DNA from: an uncultured Bacteroidales bacterium
Lineage (GTDB): Bacteria; Bacteroidota; Bacteroidia; Bacteroidales; FEN-979
Assembly (NCBI GenBank): GCA_903887775.1
Contig: CAISRB010000025.1
Location: forward strand, 1 to 36,846
DNA: 36,846 nucleotides
Reading direction: 5' to 3'
Made by a program: the position numbers and the translations under genes. This document shows, one piece after another, positions 8,901-16,845 of the stretch. How positions within the stretch are numbered: the stretch's first letter is position 1; every line of letters begins with the position of its first letter. Below the pieces are notes generated by a model. That model did no database searches. It was not told where the DNA came from and saw only the letters and a list, made by a program, of their open reading frames with translations.

Positions 8901-9386
8901 AAGGCAGGAATAGGTTTACACAAATCACCCGGCTTATACGGCGCATTTCCAACGGATGCATATTCGCATACACCCGGAAATGCAGGTGCGCAGCAGCCAG
9001 GTATGACCGGACAAGTAAAAGAAGACTTCATCTCACGCATGAGAGAAATAGGGATTCAGATACAGGATGGGGAAATTGTATTTGAATCCGGATTGCTTGA
9101 TCCCGATGAGTTACTTGATCGGAAAAGTACGTTTGAGTACTTTGATCTGAGGGGAGTACAGCAGCAAATAATCCTTGAGCAGGGACAATTGGGATTTACT
9201 TTCTGCCAGGTTCCTGTTTTATACAGAGTATCAAACGAAGATAAAATTTCTGTCACCTTCGCCGATGGGAAACAGATCTCTATAACAAATCATACCATCG
9301 GCAGAGAAATAAGTTCCGGAATATTTCAGCGTACAGGAGAAATCACCCGCATAGAAGTTTCATTCAAAAATATCGTTATTAACTAA
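5913..9386 (+). CDS. GH94-like (GH149/GH161-type) oligosaccharide phosphorylase
   Basis: A 1157-residue protein with no signal peptide or membrane helix, hence cytoplasmic. Around residue 650 it reads QRPEWNDANNALVGNGAS. This matches the DWNDG...GKGES pattern of GH94 cellobiose phosphorylases, where the last Asp is the general acid; here it is Asp656. Earlier, 'NYEGNWRDIFQNWEAL' and 'DPWAYIGYWGDHQIIYLQ' look like substrate-barrel loops, and 'GLGSIYWHMVAKLLLA' (His960) is another candidate active-site or phosphate-binding segment. The length fits the long beta-1,3-glucan phosphorylase families better than GH94 itself (about 800 residues). The expected reaction is reversible phosphorolysis of a beta-linked gluco-oligosaccharide to a sugar 1-phosphate. 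It is the first gene of an operon with two sugar symporters and a secreted glycosidase. The family number and linkage are inference. Confidence 0.65.
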   Translation: MMNKKDIYLGNAKINYNSAKVDGRFVEIENEKFYKISNSNQMPDFFMTIVSSSDHWMFISSNGSLSAGRKDRNNALFPYYTVDKIHDTRGITGSKTYLLVGRDEKTYLWEPFSPESEKIYDIQRNLYKSIYGNKIIFEEINVDLGVGFRYGWYNSEKFGFVKKSVISNHNACALTVDVLDGIKNILPNGVDFDFQNTFSCLLDAYKKCELIEETRLGLYLLSSIPVDRAEPSESLKATTVWSCGLDQSAKVLLSDKQAEPFKQGQAVVTEIDIRATRGAYYVNTRFELQPDAQKEWMIIAEINQESGDVANLNNTIKSSDNIKQRIEADIEKGTLNLKEIVSKADGMQMGHDELSYARHFSNTLFSIMRGGIFISDYILDKTDFVLFAGQINKDISATHKAWLSQLPETIDYIELKKLAESTSDFNLIRICCEYLPLTFSRRHGDPSRPWNQFSIETKNPDGSVKLNYEGNWRDIFQNWEALSLSYPEFIEGMISKFVNASTADGYNPYRITRAGMDWECPDPQDPWAYIGYWGDHQIIYLQKFLELSDEFHPGALDALLKKEMFVYANVPYRIKPYSEIIKKPKETIVFDFELNGKIKELIRKTGADGALLRGRDNEIYRVNLTEKILVTLLAKISNFVPEAGIWLNTQRPEWNDANNALVGNGASMVTLYYLRRFLKFWSVRFNESDLKEIPVSDEVETLFSRILTVLAENIALLETGFSNAERRRFTDCLLEAGSDYRNSVYEKSFSGTKKLVQVKALSEFMQLALKYMDQSIKVNRRIDGLYHAYNLISFSDKSISIRHLYEMLEGQVAVLSSGYLSVQESLNVLDSLKCSSLFRRDQYSYLLYPDRQLPLFTRKNNIPGSKVKESKLLSKLIAGSDSTILSQDDLGNFHFNGTFRNAAVLEKALDQLDPAAYASLLAEEKAKVLAIFEELFDHQSFTGRSGTFYGYEGLGSIYWHMVAKLLLAAQECWFKGVHEGADPAVVGKIKDHYFEIKAGIGLHKSPGLYGAFPTDAYSHTPGNAGAQQPGMTGQVKEDFISRMREIGIQIQDGEIVFESGLLDPDELLDRKSTFEYFDLRGVQQQIILEQGQLGFTFCQVPVLYRVSNEDKISVTFADGKQISITNHTIGREISSGIFQRTGEITRIEVSFKNIVIN

Positions 9387-9450
9387 AAACGGAAACACTG
9401 CATCCGATGATGGACTGATTAATCTGACACCAATCTTTAAACACTAAACT

Positions 9451-10881
9451 ATGGAACATTACAAAACAAAACCGGAAGATATCGTACCGATGGGGCAAAA
9501 AATTGCTTTTGGATCAGGACATTTGACTAATCAGTTATTACCCGCCGCATTAGGGGTTTTTATGATCGTTTTAGTGTTATCATTAAAAATGAATCCTGTT
9601 CTGGCTGGTTTATTAGCGGCTATCCCCAGGTTATTTGATGCTTTAATGGACCCGGTTATGGGATTTATTTCTGATAACACCGCATCCAGATGGGGACGAC
9701 GGAAGCCCTACATTTTTCTTGGAGCTATCATTGTAGGATTTGTGTTTATGATCATGTGGCAGTTATACCCCGAAAATAGTCAGACCTATAATTTTTTCTT
9801 CTTTCTGATCATGTCTTTGTTTTTTTACATCGGTTATACCATTTTTGCTGCACCCCTTATCGGGCTGGGATATGAAATGACCCCCGACTATAACGAAAGA
9901 ACGCGATTGATGGCAATTTCTCAATTCATGGGACAAATCGCATGGATGATGGCCCCCTGGTTCTGGTTTATTATTTATAATAAAAATGTTTACTCAAGCG
10001 CTCCGGAAGGGGCCCGTAACCTGTCGATATGGGTTGGATCCATATGCCTGATACTGGGGATTATGCCTGCATTGTTTTGCAAGGAAATTGATCAGAAACA
10101 TTTAACAAACAAAGTCAATCTGTCTCTTAAAGAGTTTGTCAATAATATGAAAGCTCTTTTTAAAAGCATGAAACAAATAATAACAAATAAGCCTTTTTTA
10201 AAACTCTGCGGTGCGACATTTTTGATATTTAACGGATTTCAAACTATTGCCCAATTCGCTTTTTTTATCATTATTTTTTATTTGTTCAAAGGCGACACGA
10301 CCGCCGCCGGTCAATGGCCTGCATGGTTCGGCACCTTGAGTGCTGTTGCAACTGCATTCCTGGTAATTCCAATCATTACCTTCATTTCAACAAAAGTCGG
10401 AAAGAAAAATGCTTTTATTATTTCCACCCTGATATCCATTGTCGGATATTCACTAAAATGGTGGGCATTTAATCCGGCCAATCCGTGGTTAATGTTTTTA
10501 CCGCTCCCTTTAATTTCGTTTGGAATTGGTGGTTTATTCACCCTCATGATGTCGATGACCGCCGATGTATGCGATCTGGATGAATTAAATAACGGAATGC
10601 CAAGAAAAGAAGGAACATTCGGAGCTGTCTATTGGTGGATGGTTAAACTGGGAACTGCCCTGGCTTTACTTACCAGCGGAATTGTGTTAAATCTGGTCGG
10701 ATTTGATCAGAATATAACGGTACAGGCTGCAGACACTATTACAAGACTCAGAATTGCAGATATTGTTATTCCATCAGTAGCCGGGCTTCTGGCAATTCTG
10801 GTTATGTGGAAATATGATATCACCGAAAAAAGGGCGCATGAAATACGGAAAGTGCTGGTTGAACGCAGAGGTGAATTATAA
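9451..10881 (+). CDS. GPH-family (MFS) sugar:cation symporter
   Basis: A 476-residue protein with about twelve membrane helices. The N-terminal half has 'IPRLFDALMDPVMGFISDNT' followed by 'RWGRRKPYIFLGA', the typical Asp-rich and loop 2-3 motifs of the glycoside-pentoside-hexuronide (MelB-like) symporters. The second half has 'PLPLISFGIGGLFTLMMSMTADVCDLDEL', with the usual acidic residues after helix 10. It should import a glycoside with Na+ or H+ across the inner membrane. It lies 64 bp after the phosphorylase gene, so the imported oligosaccharide would be the phosphorylase substrate. The ATG at 9451 follows an A-rich stretch. The exact sugar is not readable. Confidence 0.85.
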   Translation: MEHYKTKPEDIVPMGQKIAFGSGHLTNQLLPAALGVFMIVLVLSLKMNPVLAGLLAAIPRLFDALMDPVMGFISDNTASRWGRRKPYIFLGAIIVGFVFMIMWQLYPENSQTYNFFFFLIMSLFFYIGYTIFAAPLIGLGYEMTPDYNERTRLMAISQFMGQIAWMMAPWFWFIIYNKNVYSSAPEGARNLSIWVGSICLILGIMPALFCKEIDQKHLTNKVNLSLKEFVNNMKALFKSMKQIITNKPFLKLCGATFLIFNGFQTIAQFAFFIIIFYLFKGDTTAAGQWPAWFGTLSAVATAFLVIPIITFISTKVGKKNAFIISTLISIVGYSLKWWAFNPANPWLMFLPLPLISFGIGGLFTLMMSMTADVCDLDELNNGMPRKEGTFGAVYWWMVKLGTALALLTSGIVLNLVGFDQNITVQAADTITRLRIADIVIPSVAGLLAILVMWKYDITEKRAHEIRKVLVERRGEL

Positions 10882-10956
10882 TCGGTTTTGCCAATAATTC
10901 TTAAGAAGAATTAAAGCCGGGAGACAGACCTTCTGAAAATCATATAAGAAAAAGAG

Positions 10957-13029
10957 ATGAAAAAAGCTTTACTGGCATTTGTCCTTTTCTTGTTTCCAAT
11001 AACTATTCTTTTTGCACAGGCCGACAAGGTATCGGTTGTCAATGGCAATCATGGATTCAGGCTATCGGTCAACTCTGAAGATTTTATGATTAATGGCATG
11101 AATTGGGATTATTTTCCAATTGGTACCAATTATATATACAGTCTTTGGAAACAACCGGATGATTTTATTAAATCTGCACTCGACGCTGAAATGTCTATGC
11201 TGCAAAGCATTGGGGTAAATGCCATTCGTGTATATACCGGCATTCAACCAAAATGGATCAGGTATATTCATGAGAAATATGGCATTTATACAATGATAAA
11301 TCATTCTTTCGGGAGATATGGCCTGACATTAAGCGGTCAATGGGTTCCGAATACCGACTATGCTGATCCAGGTGTACGCGATTTGCTTCTGAAGGAAGTA
11401 ACTGAAATGGCAGAAGAATATAAAAACACTCCGGGTCTGCTTTTGTATTTATTAGGTAACGAAAACAATTACGGTCTTTTCTGGCAGGGAGCCGAAACGG
11501 AAAATATTCCCATTGAACAGAGACCATCGACCTTTCGCGCGAAGGACTTGTATAAACTTTTCGACGAAGCTGGTCTTGCAATAAAAGCCATCGACAATTC
11601 TCATCCGGTAGCCATCTGCAATGGAGATTTGCTTTTTGTTGATATCATTGCAGCGGAATGTAAAAATATCGATATTCTTGGCTGTAATATGTATCGTGGG
11701 GTTTCTTTTCAAGACGCATTTCAGAAAACAAAAAAAGTATTGAAAAAACCGATCATGTTAACCGAGTTTGGCGCTGATGCTTTTAATACGATCAGCAATC
11801 AGGAAGATCAGCAATCCCAGGCTTACTATCTGACAAATAACTGGAAGGAAATTTATGAAAATGCAGCGGGTTCAGGTAAAGCTGAAAATTGCATCGGTGG
11901 ATTTACTTTTATGTTCAGCGATGGATGGTGGAAATATGAGCAAACCAAAAATCTGTACATTCATGACACCCATGCTTCATGGGTTAACGGGGGTTACAAC
12001 GATTATCAGCCGGGAAAGAATAATATGAATGAGGAGTGGTTCGGTATATGTGCAAAAGGTCCGACAGATGAAAGTGGACATTATCAATTATATCCCCGTG
12101 TTGCATATTATGCATTACAAAAAGTCCATAAAAAAAATACAATAATGACGTATGTACTGAAAAACAAAAACCTTGAAATTCAGGTTGACCTGCCGTTGGC
12201 AAATTACACTTCTTCCAGATTTGACTGGACCGGGAAGATTGTATCGGTGACTTATAAAAATATTTGCATTTCAGGTACGGAGAAAATGAACGTCAATGAT
12301 GACTTCAAATACGGGAAAGGCTTTTATAATGAATTTGGTATTGACGCTGCCTTAGGTTATAATGAAACCAGGGAAGGTGAGTGGTTCCATAAAATCGGTA
12401 TAGGATTACTGAAAAAAGACGAAGGGGAATATGCGTTCAGCAGGAATTATGAAATTCAGCCTGCCTTGTTTGAGGTTACTGCTAAACCGGATAAAATAAT
12501 CATTTGCTGTACTTCTCAAAAGGTTAATGGTTATTCGTATATCTTAACAAAAGAAATTGAATTAGTTGAAACCGGTTTCATCATTAAATATCATTTAAAA
12601 AATACAGGAGAAAAGACCATAAATACGAATGAATATGTGCACAATTTTTTAGCTGTCAATAAAGAATTGACAGGCAGTGATTATCTTTTAAAATTCCCTT
12701 TTAGGATTAAGCCTGAATTGTTTGAAGGAAATGTGAATCCTGAAGCAAAAGTTGAAATTGGTCAAAAAGAAATTACGTTCAATGGCACTCCCGACGAACA
12801 GTTCTTTTTCGGCAAGCTCGCAGGAAACGAAAATGTTGACGCAGCCTGGGAATTAATAAACACTAAAAATAAAATTGGCATACGTGAGACCGGGAGTTTT
12901 AAAACATCTAAAGTGAATCTCTGGGGCTGGAAACATGTTATCAGCCCGGAATTATTCTTTGACATACATGTTGAACCCGGACATGAAATTAAATGGTCCA
13001 GAACGTATACTGTATTTGAAATAAATTAA
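10957..13029 (+). CDS. Secreted clan GH-A glycoside hydrolase or transglycosylase
   Basis: A 690-residue protein with a signal peptide at 1-20 (ending LFAQA), so exported to the periplasm or cell surface. Residues about 30-400 form a TIM barrel of clan GH-A: 'FMINGMNW' near the start, 'GVNAIRVYTG', the acid/base motif YLLGNENNYG (Glu169) and the nucleophile motif MLTEFGADA (Glu270). These two glutamates indicate a retaining mechanism. Residues about 410-690 look like a beta-sandwich domain, with 'EIELVETGFIIKYHLKNTGE'. The barrel is similar in style to GH2, GH5 and GH72 members, and I cannot assign the family. Its place between two symporters and after a cytoplasmic phosphorylase suggests it releases or remodels a beta-glucan outside the cell for import. 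Confidence 0.75.
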   Translation: MKKALLAFVLFLFPITILFAQADKVSVVNGNHGFRLSVNSEDFMINGMNWDYFPIGTNYIYSLWKQPDDFIKSALDAEMSMLQSIGVNAIRVYTGIQPKWIRYIHEKYGIYTMINHSFGRYGLTLSGQWVPNTDYADPGVRDLLLKEVTEMAEEYKNTPGLLLYLLGNENNYGLFWQGAETENIPIEQRPSTFRAKDLYKLFDEAGLAIKAIDNSHPVAICNGDLLFVDIIAAECKNIDILGCNMYRGVSFQDAFQKTKKVLKKPIMLTEFGADAFNTISNQEDQQSQAYYLTNNWKEIYENAAGSGKAENCIGGFTFMFSDGWWKYEQTKNLYIHDTHASWVNGGYNDYQPGKNNMNEEWFGICAKGPTDESGHYQLYPRVAYYALQKVHKKNTIMTYVLKNKNLEIQVDLPLANYTSSRFDWTGKIVSVTYKNICISGTEKMNVNDDFKYGKGFYNEFGIDAALGYNETREGEWFHKIGIGLLKKDEGEYAFSRNYEIQPALFEVTAKPDKIIICCTSQKVNGYSYILTKEIELVETGFIIKYHLKNTGEKTINTNEYVHNFLAVNKELTGSDYLLKFPFRIKPELFEGNVNPEAKVEIGQKEITFNGTPDEQFFFGKLAGNENVDAAWELINTKNKIGIRETGSFKTSKVNLWGWKHVISPELFFDIHVEPGHEIKWSRTYTVFEIN

Positions 13030-13084
13030 AAACAGTTTTTTAAAAGTACAGACAGGTTGATCTAAAAGAAATAAGTTTACAAAA

Positions 13085-14437
13085 ATGGGAATGACTGCAA
13101 CAAAATTATCAGTAAAAGAAAAAATCGGGTATAGTCTGGGTGATACAGCATCTCACTTTGTGTGGGATATGGTCGGATTCTGGCTCTTGTTTTTTTATAC
13201 CGATGTGTATGGGATTTCTGCAGCAGCTGCAGGAACTATTATGTTAATTGCCCGTTTCTGGGATATGGCCATCGACCCGGTTATCGGCGTTCTTTCCGAC
13301 AGAACGAATACCCGGTGGGGAAAATTCAGACCGTATATTTTGTTCGCTGCCATCCCTTATGCAGTTTTGGCTATTCTCACATTTACAAAACCACATTTTG
13401 GCGAAACAGGCAAGATCCTGTACGCCGGAGCAACTTATATTCTCTTAATGACGGCCTATGCATCTATAAACCTGCCTTATTCAGCTTTGGGAGCTGTAAT
13501 GACCGATGACACTTATGAAAGGGCAGGATTGAACACCTATCGTTTCATCGCCGGCTTCACCGGGCAGTTTGTAGTGACCGGGCTGGCACTGACCTTAGCC
13601 GAGTTTTTCGGTGGTGGCGATAAAGCACAGGGATTCCAGTACACCGTTTTTTTGTTTGCAGGTTTAAGCTTAATATTCTTTTTTATCACATTTAAAACAA
13701 CCAAAGAGCGCGTTCACCCTCCCAAAGAGCAGGTGAATTCACTGAAAGAAGACGTTAAAAATCTGTTCAAAAACAAAGCCTGGATCGTTTTGGCCCTGGT
13801 CGGCATCATTTCATTCATCATGTTTGCAATGCAAAATGCGGGAATTGCCTATTATTTCAAATATTACCTGGGCCGCGAAAACAATGTGCAGCTTTTCAAT
13901 GTTATTGGCACCGTTGCCCTGATTGTTGCATTACCACTGTCAAAACCTTTAGCGAAACGCTTTGGAAATAAAAATGTATTCATAGGCAGCTCGTTAATTT
14001 CAGGCTTGTTTTTTATGCTCATTTACCTACCGGGAGTAAGTAACCTGACAACGATCTATATTTTCAACATCATTGCGAAGATGGCCTATGCCCCGGCTGT
14101 TCCTTTACTCTGGACCATGATTGCCGATTCGGCCGATTATGGCGAATGGACAACAGGCAGGCGTTCAACAGGATTGTATTTTTCGGCTGCGGTATTCGCA
14201 CAAAAAGCAGGATGGGGACTTGGGGCAGCCATTGCAGGCTGGATATTGGCCGCTTCCAGTTTTATACCTAATGTCGTTCAAAACGATACCGCCATTACAG
14301 GCATTAAATTAATGGTTTCGGTTATCCCTGGTATCTTATACATGTCGTGTGCCTTGTTTATGATTTTCTATAAAATCAACACCAAAACCACGACACTGAT
14401 GAAAGAAGAGCTGGATGTAAGAAGGGCAAAGGAATAA
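13085..14437 (+). CDS. Second GPH-family (MelB/XynB-like) sugar:cation symporter
   Basis: A 450-residue protein with about twelve membrane helices. It has KIGYSLGDTASHFVWDM at the N-terminus, 'IARFWDMAIDPVIGVLSDRTNTRWGKFRPY', and 'WTMIADSADYGEWTTGRRSTGLYFS' in the C-terminal half; these are the classic motifs of MelB-type symporters. It differs clearly from the first symporter at 9451 and keeps the canonical motifs better, so the two may carry different products of the same polysaccharide. It lies 55 bp after the glycosidase gene and is the last gene of the operon. The ATG at 13085 is followed a few codons later by a second possible ATG (MGMTATK), with little effect on the protein. Confidence 0.88.
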   Translation: MGMTATKLSVKEKIGYSLGDTASHFVWDMVGFWLLFFYTDVYGISAAAAGTIMLIARFWDMAIDPVIGVLSDRTNTRWGKFRPYILFAAIPYAVLAILTFTKPHFGETGKILYAGATYILLMTAYASINLPYSALGAVMTDDTYERAGLNTYRFIAGFTGQFVVTGLALTLAEFFGGGDKAQGFQYTVFLFAGLSLIFFFITFKTTKERVHPPKEQVNSLKEDVKNLFKNKAWIVLALVGIISFIMFAMQNAGIAYYFKYYLGRENNVQLFNVIGTVALIVALPLSKPLAKRFGNKNVFIGSSLISGLFFMLIYLPGVSNLTTIYIFNIIAKMAYAPAVPLLWTMIADSADYGEWTTGRRSTGLYFSAAVFAQKAGWGLGAAIAGWILAASSFIPNVVQNDTAITGIKLMVSVIPGILYMSCALFMIFYKINTKTTTLMKEELDVRRAKE

Positions 14438-14453
14438 TATAGGAAAACCCTGT

Positions 14454-14528
14454 TTAATGACCATACCAGGCAATCATCATGAATATGTTGGAAATGAATA
14501 ATAAACCTATGGGTAAAATTCCTTTATG
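14454..14528 (-). pseudogene. Remnant of a DUF486 (DMT-type) small membrane protein, first helix only
   Basis: The minus strand encodes KGILPIGLLFISNIFMM followed by IAWYGH and a stop at 14454-14456. This is the typical N-terminus of DUF486 proteins (MK.I..IGLL.LSNIFMTFAWYGHLKF), normally about 110-120 residues. Here only some 23 residues remain. The bases before the Lys codon read GCATAAAGG where ATGAAAGG would restore a start, so the start codon also seems lost by one base. The rest of the gene is absent; the next gene on the plus strand ends at 14437. The call rests on a short match. Confidence 0.55.
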
Positions 14529-14565
14529 CTGAGGGACACCGTTATTAAAAAAAACTGGAAATATC

Positions 14566-15048
14566 CTATTCTTTACGCTCAATAAATTCCGACAGATCCG
14601 AATACAAAATCGATTCAAATTCGGGAAACCGGTTTTTTTGAACTTCAGCAAACAAATAAATTGCCATTGGGAATGTTGTATAATCCAGTTTTACGTAATA
14701 CAATGGCTTTGAGAAGTGAGCAATAAATCTTTCATAATCGAAACGGATCTTATTCCTGTCCAGATGTTTCGGAATATCAATCCCAAACATTCCATATACC
14801 TTATCGTTGCGTGATTGTAAGTTCCGGGCAGTAACGGTTCAATAATTCGGCAGAATTTTCTGAGTTACTGTACAACATCAGATTTGTGCCGGTTTTAAGC
14901 GCAGCAAAAACGCATCGTTTTCAACAAAATTCATTTCATTGGCATACTTCAGGCTTTTTGAAAACGGCGTCGCCTGGACAGGAATTTGCAAACGCACAAC
15001 AGTTTGCTGAAGGAATTCAGAGACGTATGGCTTTTCAAGTATTATCAT
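14566..15048 (-). pseudogene. Broken ATP-grasp enzyme gene (two ends kept, middle deleted, frameshifted)
   Basis: From the ATG at 15048 the minus strand encodes MIILEKPYVSEFLQQTVVRL and continues to 'NEMNFVENDAFLLRLK', a typical N-terminus of ATP-grasp ligases of the carboxylase-like type. The frame then shifts; the next frame continues as LMLYSNSENSAELLNRYCPE before a stop. After a further shift the ORF at 14566-14790 encodes 'IRFDYERFIAHFSKPLYYVKLDYTTFPMAIYLF' and 'ESILYSDLSEFIERKE', which looks like the C-terminus of the same kind of protein. About 200 residues of ATP-binding core that should lie between are missing. The gene cannot make a working enzyme. The alignment is from memory; the pattern of intact ends around a deletion is directly visible. 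Confidence 0.6.
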
Positions 15049-15269
15049 CGCGGCTGGGGTGGAAGGAGTCTTCAAAATTAATGTTTCCCGGGCTCTCCTG
15101 TGATTATTATATACTTTTAATCATGCTTTACTACTTCAGGCTTCATTTCCCGAAAAGCGCAAAGAGAAAAAACAGGGACAGGAAGCGAGAGATTTTCCCA
15201 TTGGCCATAAGATCGAAAGCCTCAGACTGAAATAATTTATACATTTACTCATTACTAAAAGCAAAAAAC

Positions 15270-16085
15270 ATGAAAAAATTGATTTTTCCCATTGTTCTGA
15301 TGTTTGCCTCCATTACTGTCGGACTTGCCCAGACAGATACCGAGGGATGTAAAGACCATGCACTGTTAACACGCATGCCGGGATACTATATCACAGAATG
15401 TACTCAGAATTATAACCAGCTCGATTTTTATGATAGTAAGGGTCAGGACATAAAATTAGAAGGAAACCTTACCTACGCCTGGTATGTATTTAATTTGGAA
15501 TCAGGAAAAACAGAACCAAGTTATTTCCAGATCATAAAAAATTATTCAAACGCAATTATAAAAATCGGTGGCAGGAAAATATATGAAGATAATAACTTAG
15601 GCTGCTATGCATTGAATAAGAATGGAAAAGATTATAACATCAAAGTAGCCTGTACAAACAACAGTGATATTTTACTGTATGTTCTTGAAATGGAGCCAAT
15701 GAAACAGGAAATTACTGCCAATGAAATGCTTGAAGCACTCAACAAGGATGGTTTTATATCACTCAACATACTTTTTGAAACAGGCAAATCAACCATTAAG
15801 ACTGAATCCATGCCGGTCATCGACCAGGTATACCAGTTGATGGACCTTGATAAAACGCTCAAAATCAGCATCGAAGGCCATACTGATAATGTTGGTGATG
15901 CTGCAAGTAATAAAAAACTTTCGACCGAAAGGGCCAAATCGGTAATGGACGCTCTCATTATAAAAGGAATTGATAAGACAAGACTTTCATACATCGGTTG
16001 GGGACAGGAAAAACCTGTTGCTGATAACCGGACTGATGAAGGCAGGGCAAAAAACAGGCGGGTGGAAATCATCAGGAAGGGTTAG
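15270..16085 (+). CDS. OmpA-family outer membrane protein
   Basis: A 271-residue protein with a signal peptide at 1-20 (ends VGLAQ). Residues about 25-145 form an N-terminal domain beginning DTEGCKDHALLTRMPGYYI, common in OmpA-like proteins that lack a beta-barrel. Residues about 150-270 are the OmpA peptidoglycan-binding domain: 'LNILFETGKSTIK', 'ISIEGHTDNVGDAASNKKLS' with the conserved Asp and the following 'TERAKSVMDALI', and 'DEGRAKNRRVEI'. It should bind peptidoglycan in the periplasm. It appears monocistronic; the next gene converges on it with only 21 bp between stop codons. A near-match to the -7 box (TACATTTA) lies at 15240-15247. Confidence 0.88.
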   Translation: MKKLIFPIVLMFASITVGLAQTDTEGCKDHALLTRMPGYYITECTQNYNQLDFYDSKGQDIKLEGNLTYAWYVFNLESGKTEPSYFQIIKNYSNAIIKIGGRKIYEDNNLGCYALNKNGKDYNIKVACTNNSDILLYVLEMEPMKQEITANEMLEALNKDGFISLNILFETGKSTIKTESMPVIDQVYQLMDLDKTLKISIEGHTDNVGDAASNKKLSTERAKSVMDALIIKGIDKTRLSYIGWGQEKPVADNRTDEGRAKNRRVEIIRKG

Positions 16086-16106
16086 TCTTGGGGTTCGAGA
16101 TCAACG

Positions 16107-16727
16107 TTAGTGTTTTCTATCAAGTCTCTGCTTAATCCCGCTGATGACCTTGATTGGTGAATCAACAATTAACATATTGGAGAGCCAATCGGGTATATTT
16201 CCGGAGGGGTCAATATACCCTTCAAGTACCACATGAGCCATGTTTTTGCCTAAGGGTTCAACGGTCCAAGTCTGCCGGTACTCTTTAATACGAACCATAT
16301 CCTGATGTTCAGGAATGACCCCGGGAAGCGGTGTGGCTGTTATCCTGCCCGCTCCGGTCAGCTGGTCGGTTGTGACTTTAACATCCACACAAAGGTCACG
16401 GTCAGTTACCGGCCAGGGTAAATCATATACCAGATAGTACTGCGCCCGTTTGTACTTTTCATAAAGCAAAACTTTGATCTGGGTGAAGTTCTTATCCCAC
16501 CAATCCGTATTATTTACATCTTCAATCAGGGCGAAAACCTTTTCTGCCGGTGAATTGATGTCGGTAACGCCTTTATATGACTTCAGAGATTTTCCGGCTT
16601 CCTTGCGGGTGTATATTTTTATTCCATTCTTTTCTTTGATAAAATCCCAGGATTGCGCAACCATCGAATATGAAAATACCAGGGTCATAAAGAACATAAA
16701 AATGAAACATAACCCGTGATGTCTCAT
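16107..16727 (-). CDS. Secreted START-domain (lipid-transfer-like) protein
   Basis: I place the start at the ATG at 16727, giving 206 residues with a clear signal peptide (MRHHGLCFIFMFFMTLVFSY followed by SMVAQ). The longer ORF from 16820 would put 31 residues before it and hide the signal. The mature part begins WDFIKEKNGIKIYTRKEAGKS, and later has 'YDLPWPVTDRDLC' and 'GYIDPSGNIPDWLSNM', the standard landmarks of START/SRPBCC domains related to StAR-type lipid binders. It probably binds a lipid or other hydrophobic ligand in the periplasm. It converges with the OmpA gene and stands upstream of nothing on its strand. Confidence 0.82.
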   Translation of the reverse strand: MRHHGLCFIFMFFMTLVFSYSMVAQSWDFIKEKNGIKIYTRKEAGKSLKSYKGVTDINSPAEKVFALIEDVNNTDWWDKNFTQIKVLLYEKYKRAQYYLVYDLPWPVTDRDLCVDVKVTTDQLTGAGRITATPLPGVIPEHQDMVRIKEYRQTWTVEPLGKNMAHVVLEGYIDPSGNIPDWLSNMLIVDSPIKVISGIKQRLDRKH

Positions 16728-16845
16728 ACCAAATAAGTTTTGTGCAAAGTAACGATATTCCTTCTGTGGATAGACCAATTGACCTTTATGAACAAAGACC
16801 AGCCAGGGTATAACGATCACAAAATTTGTAAAGAAATGAATCAGA

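Noticed and set aside
14886-15230. A 114-residue plus-strand ORF in the gene-poor stretch
   Set aside because: It is antisense to the ATP-grasp remnant and has a low-complexity, basic C-terminus without any family features.
16728-16820. Upstream extension of the START-domain gene to the ATG at 16820
   Set aside because: It would bury a clear signal peptide that starts at 16727 behind 31 residues.
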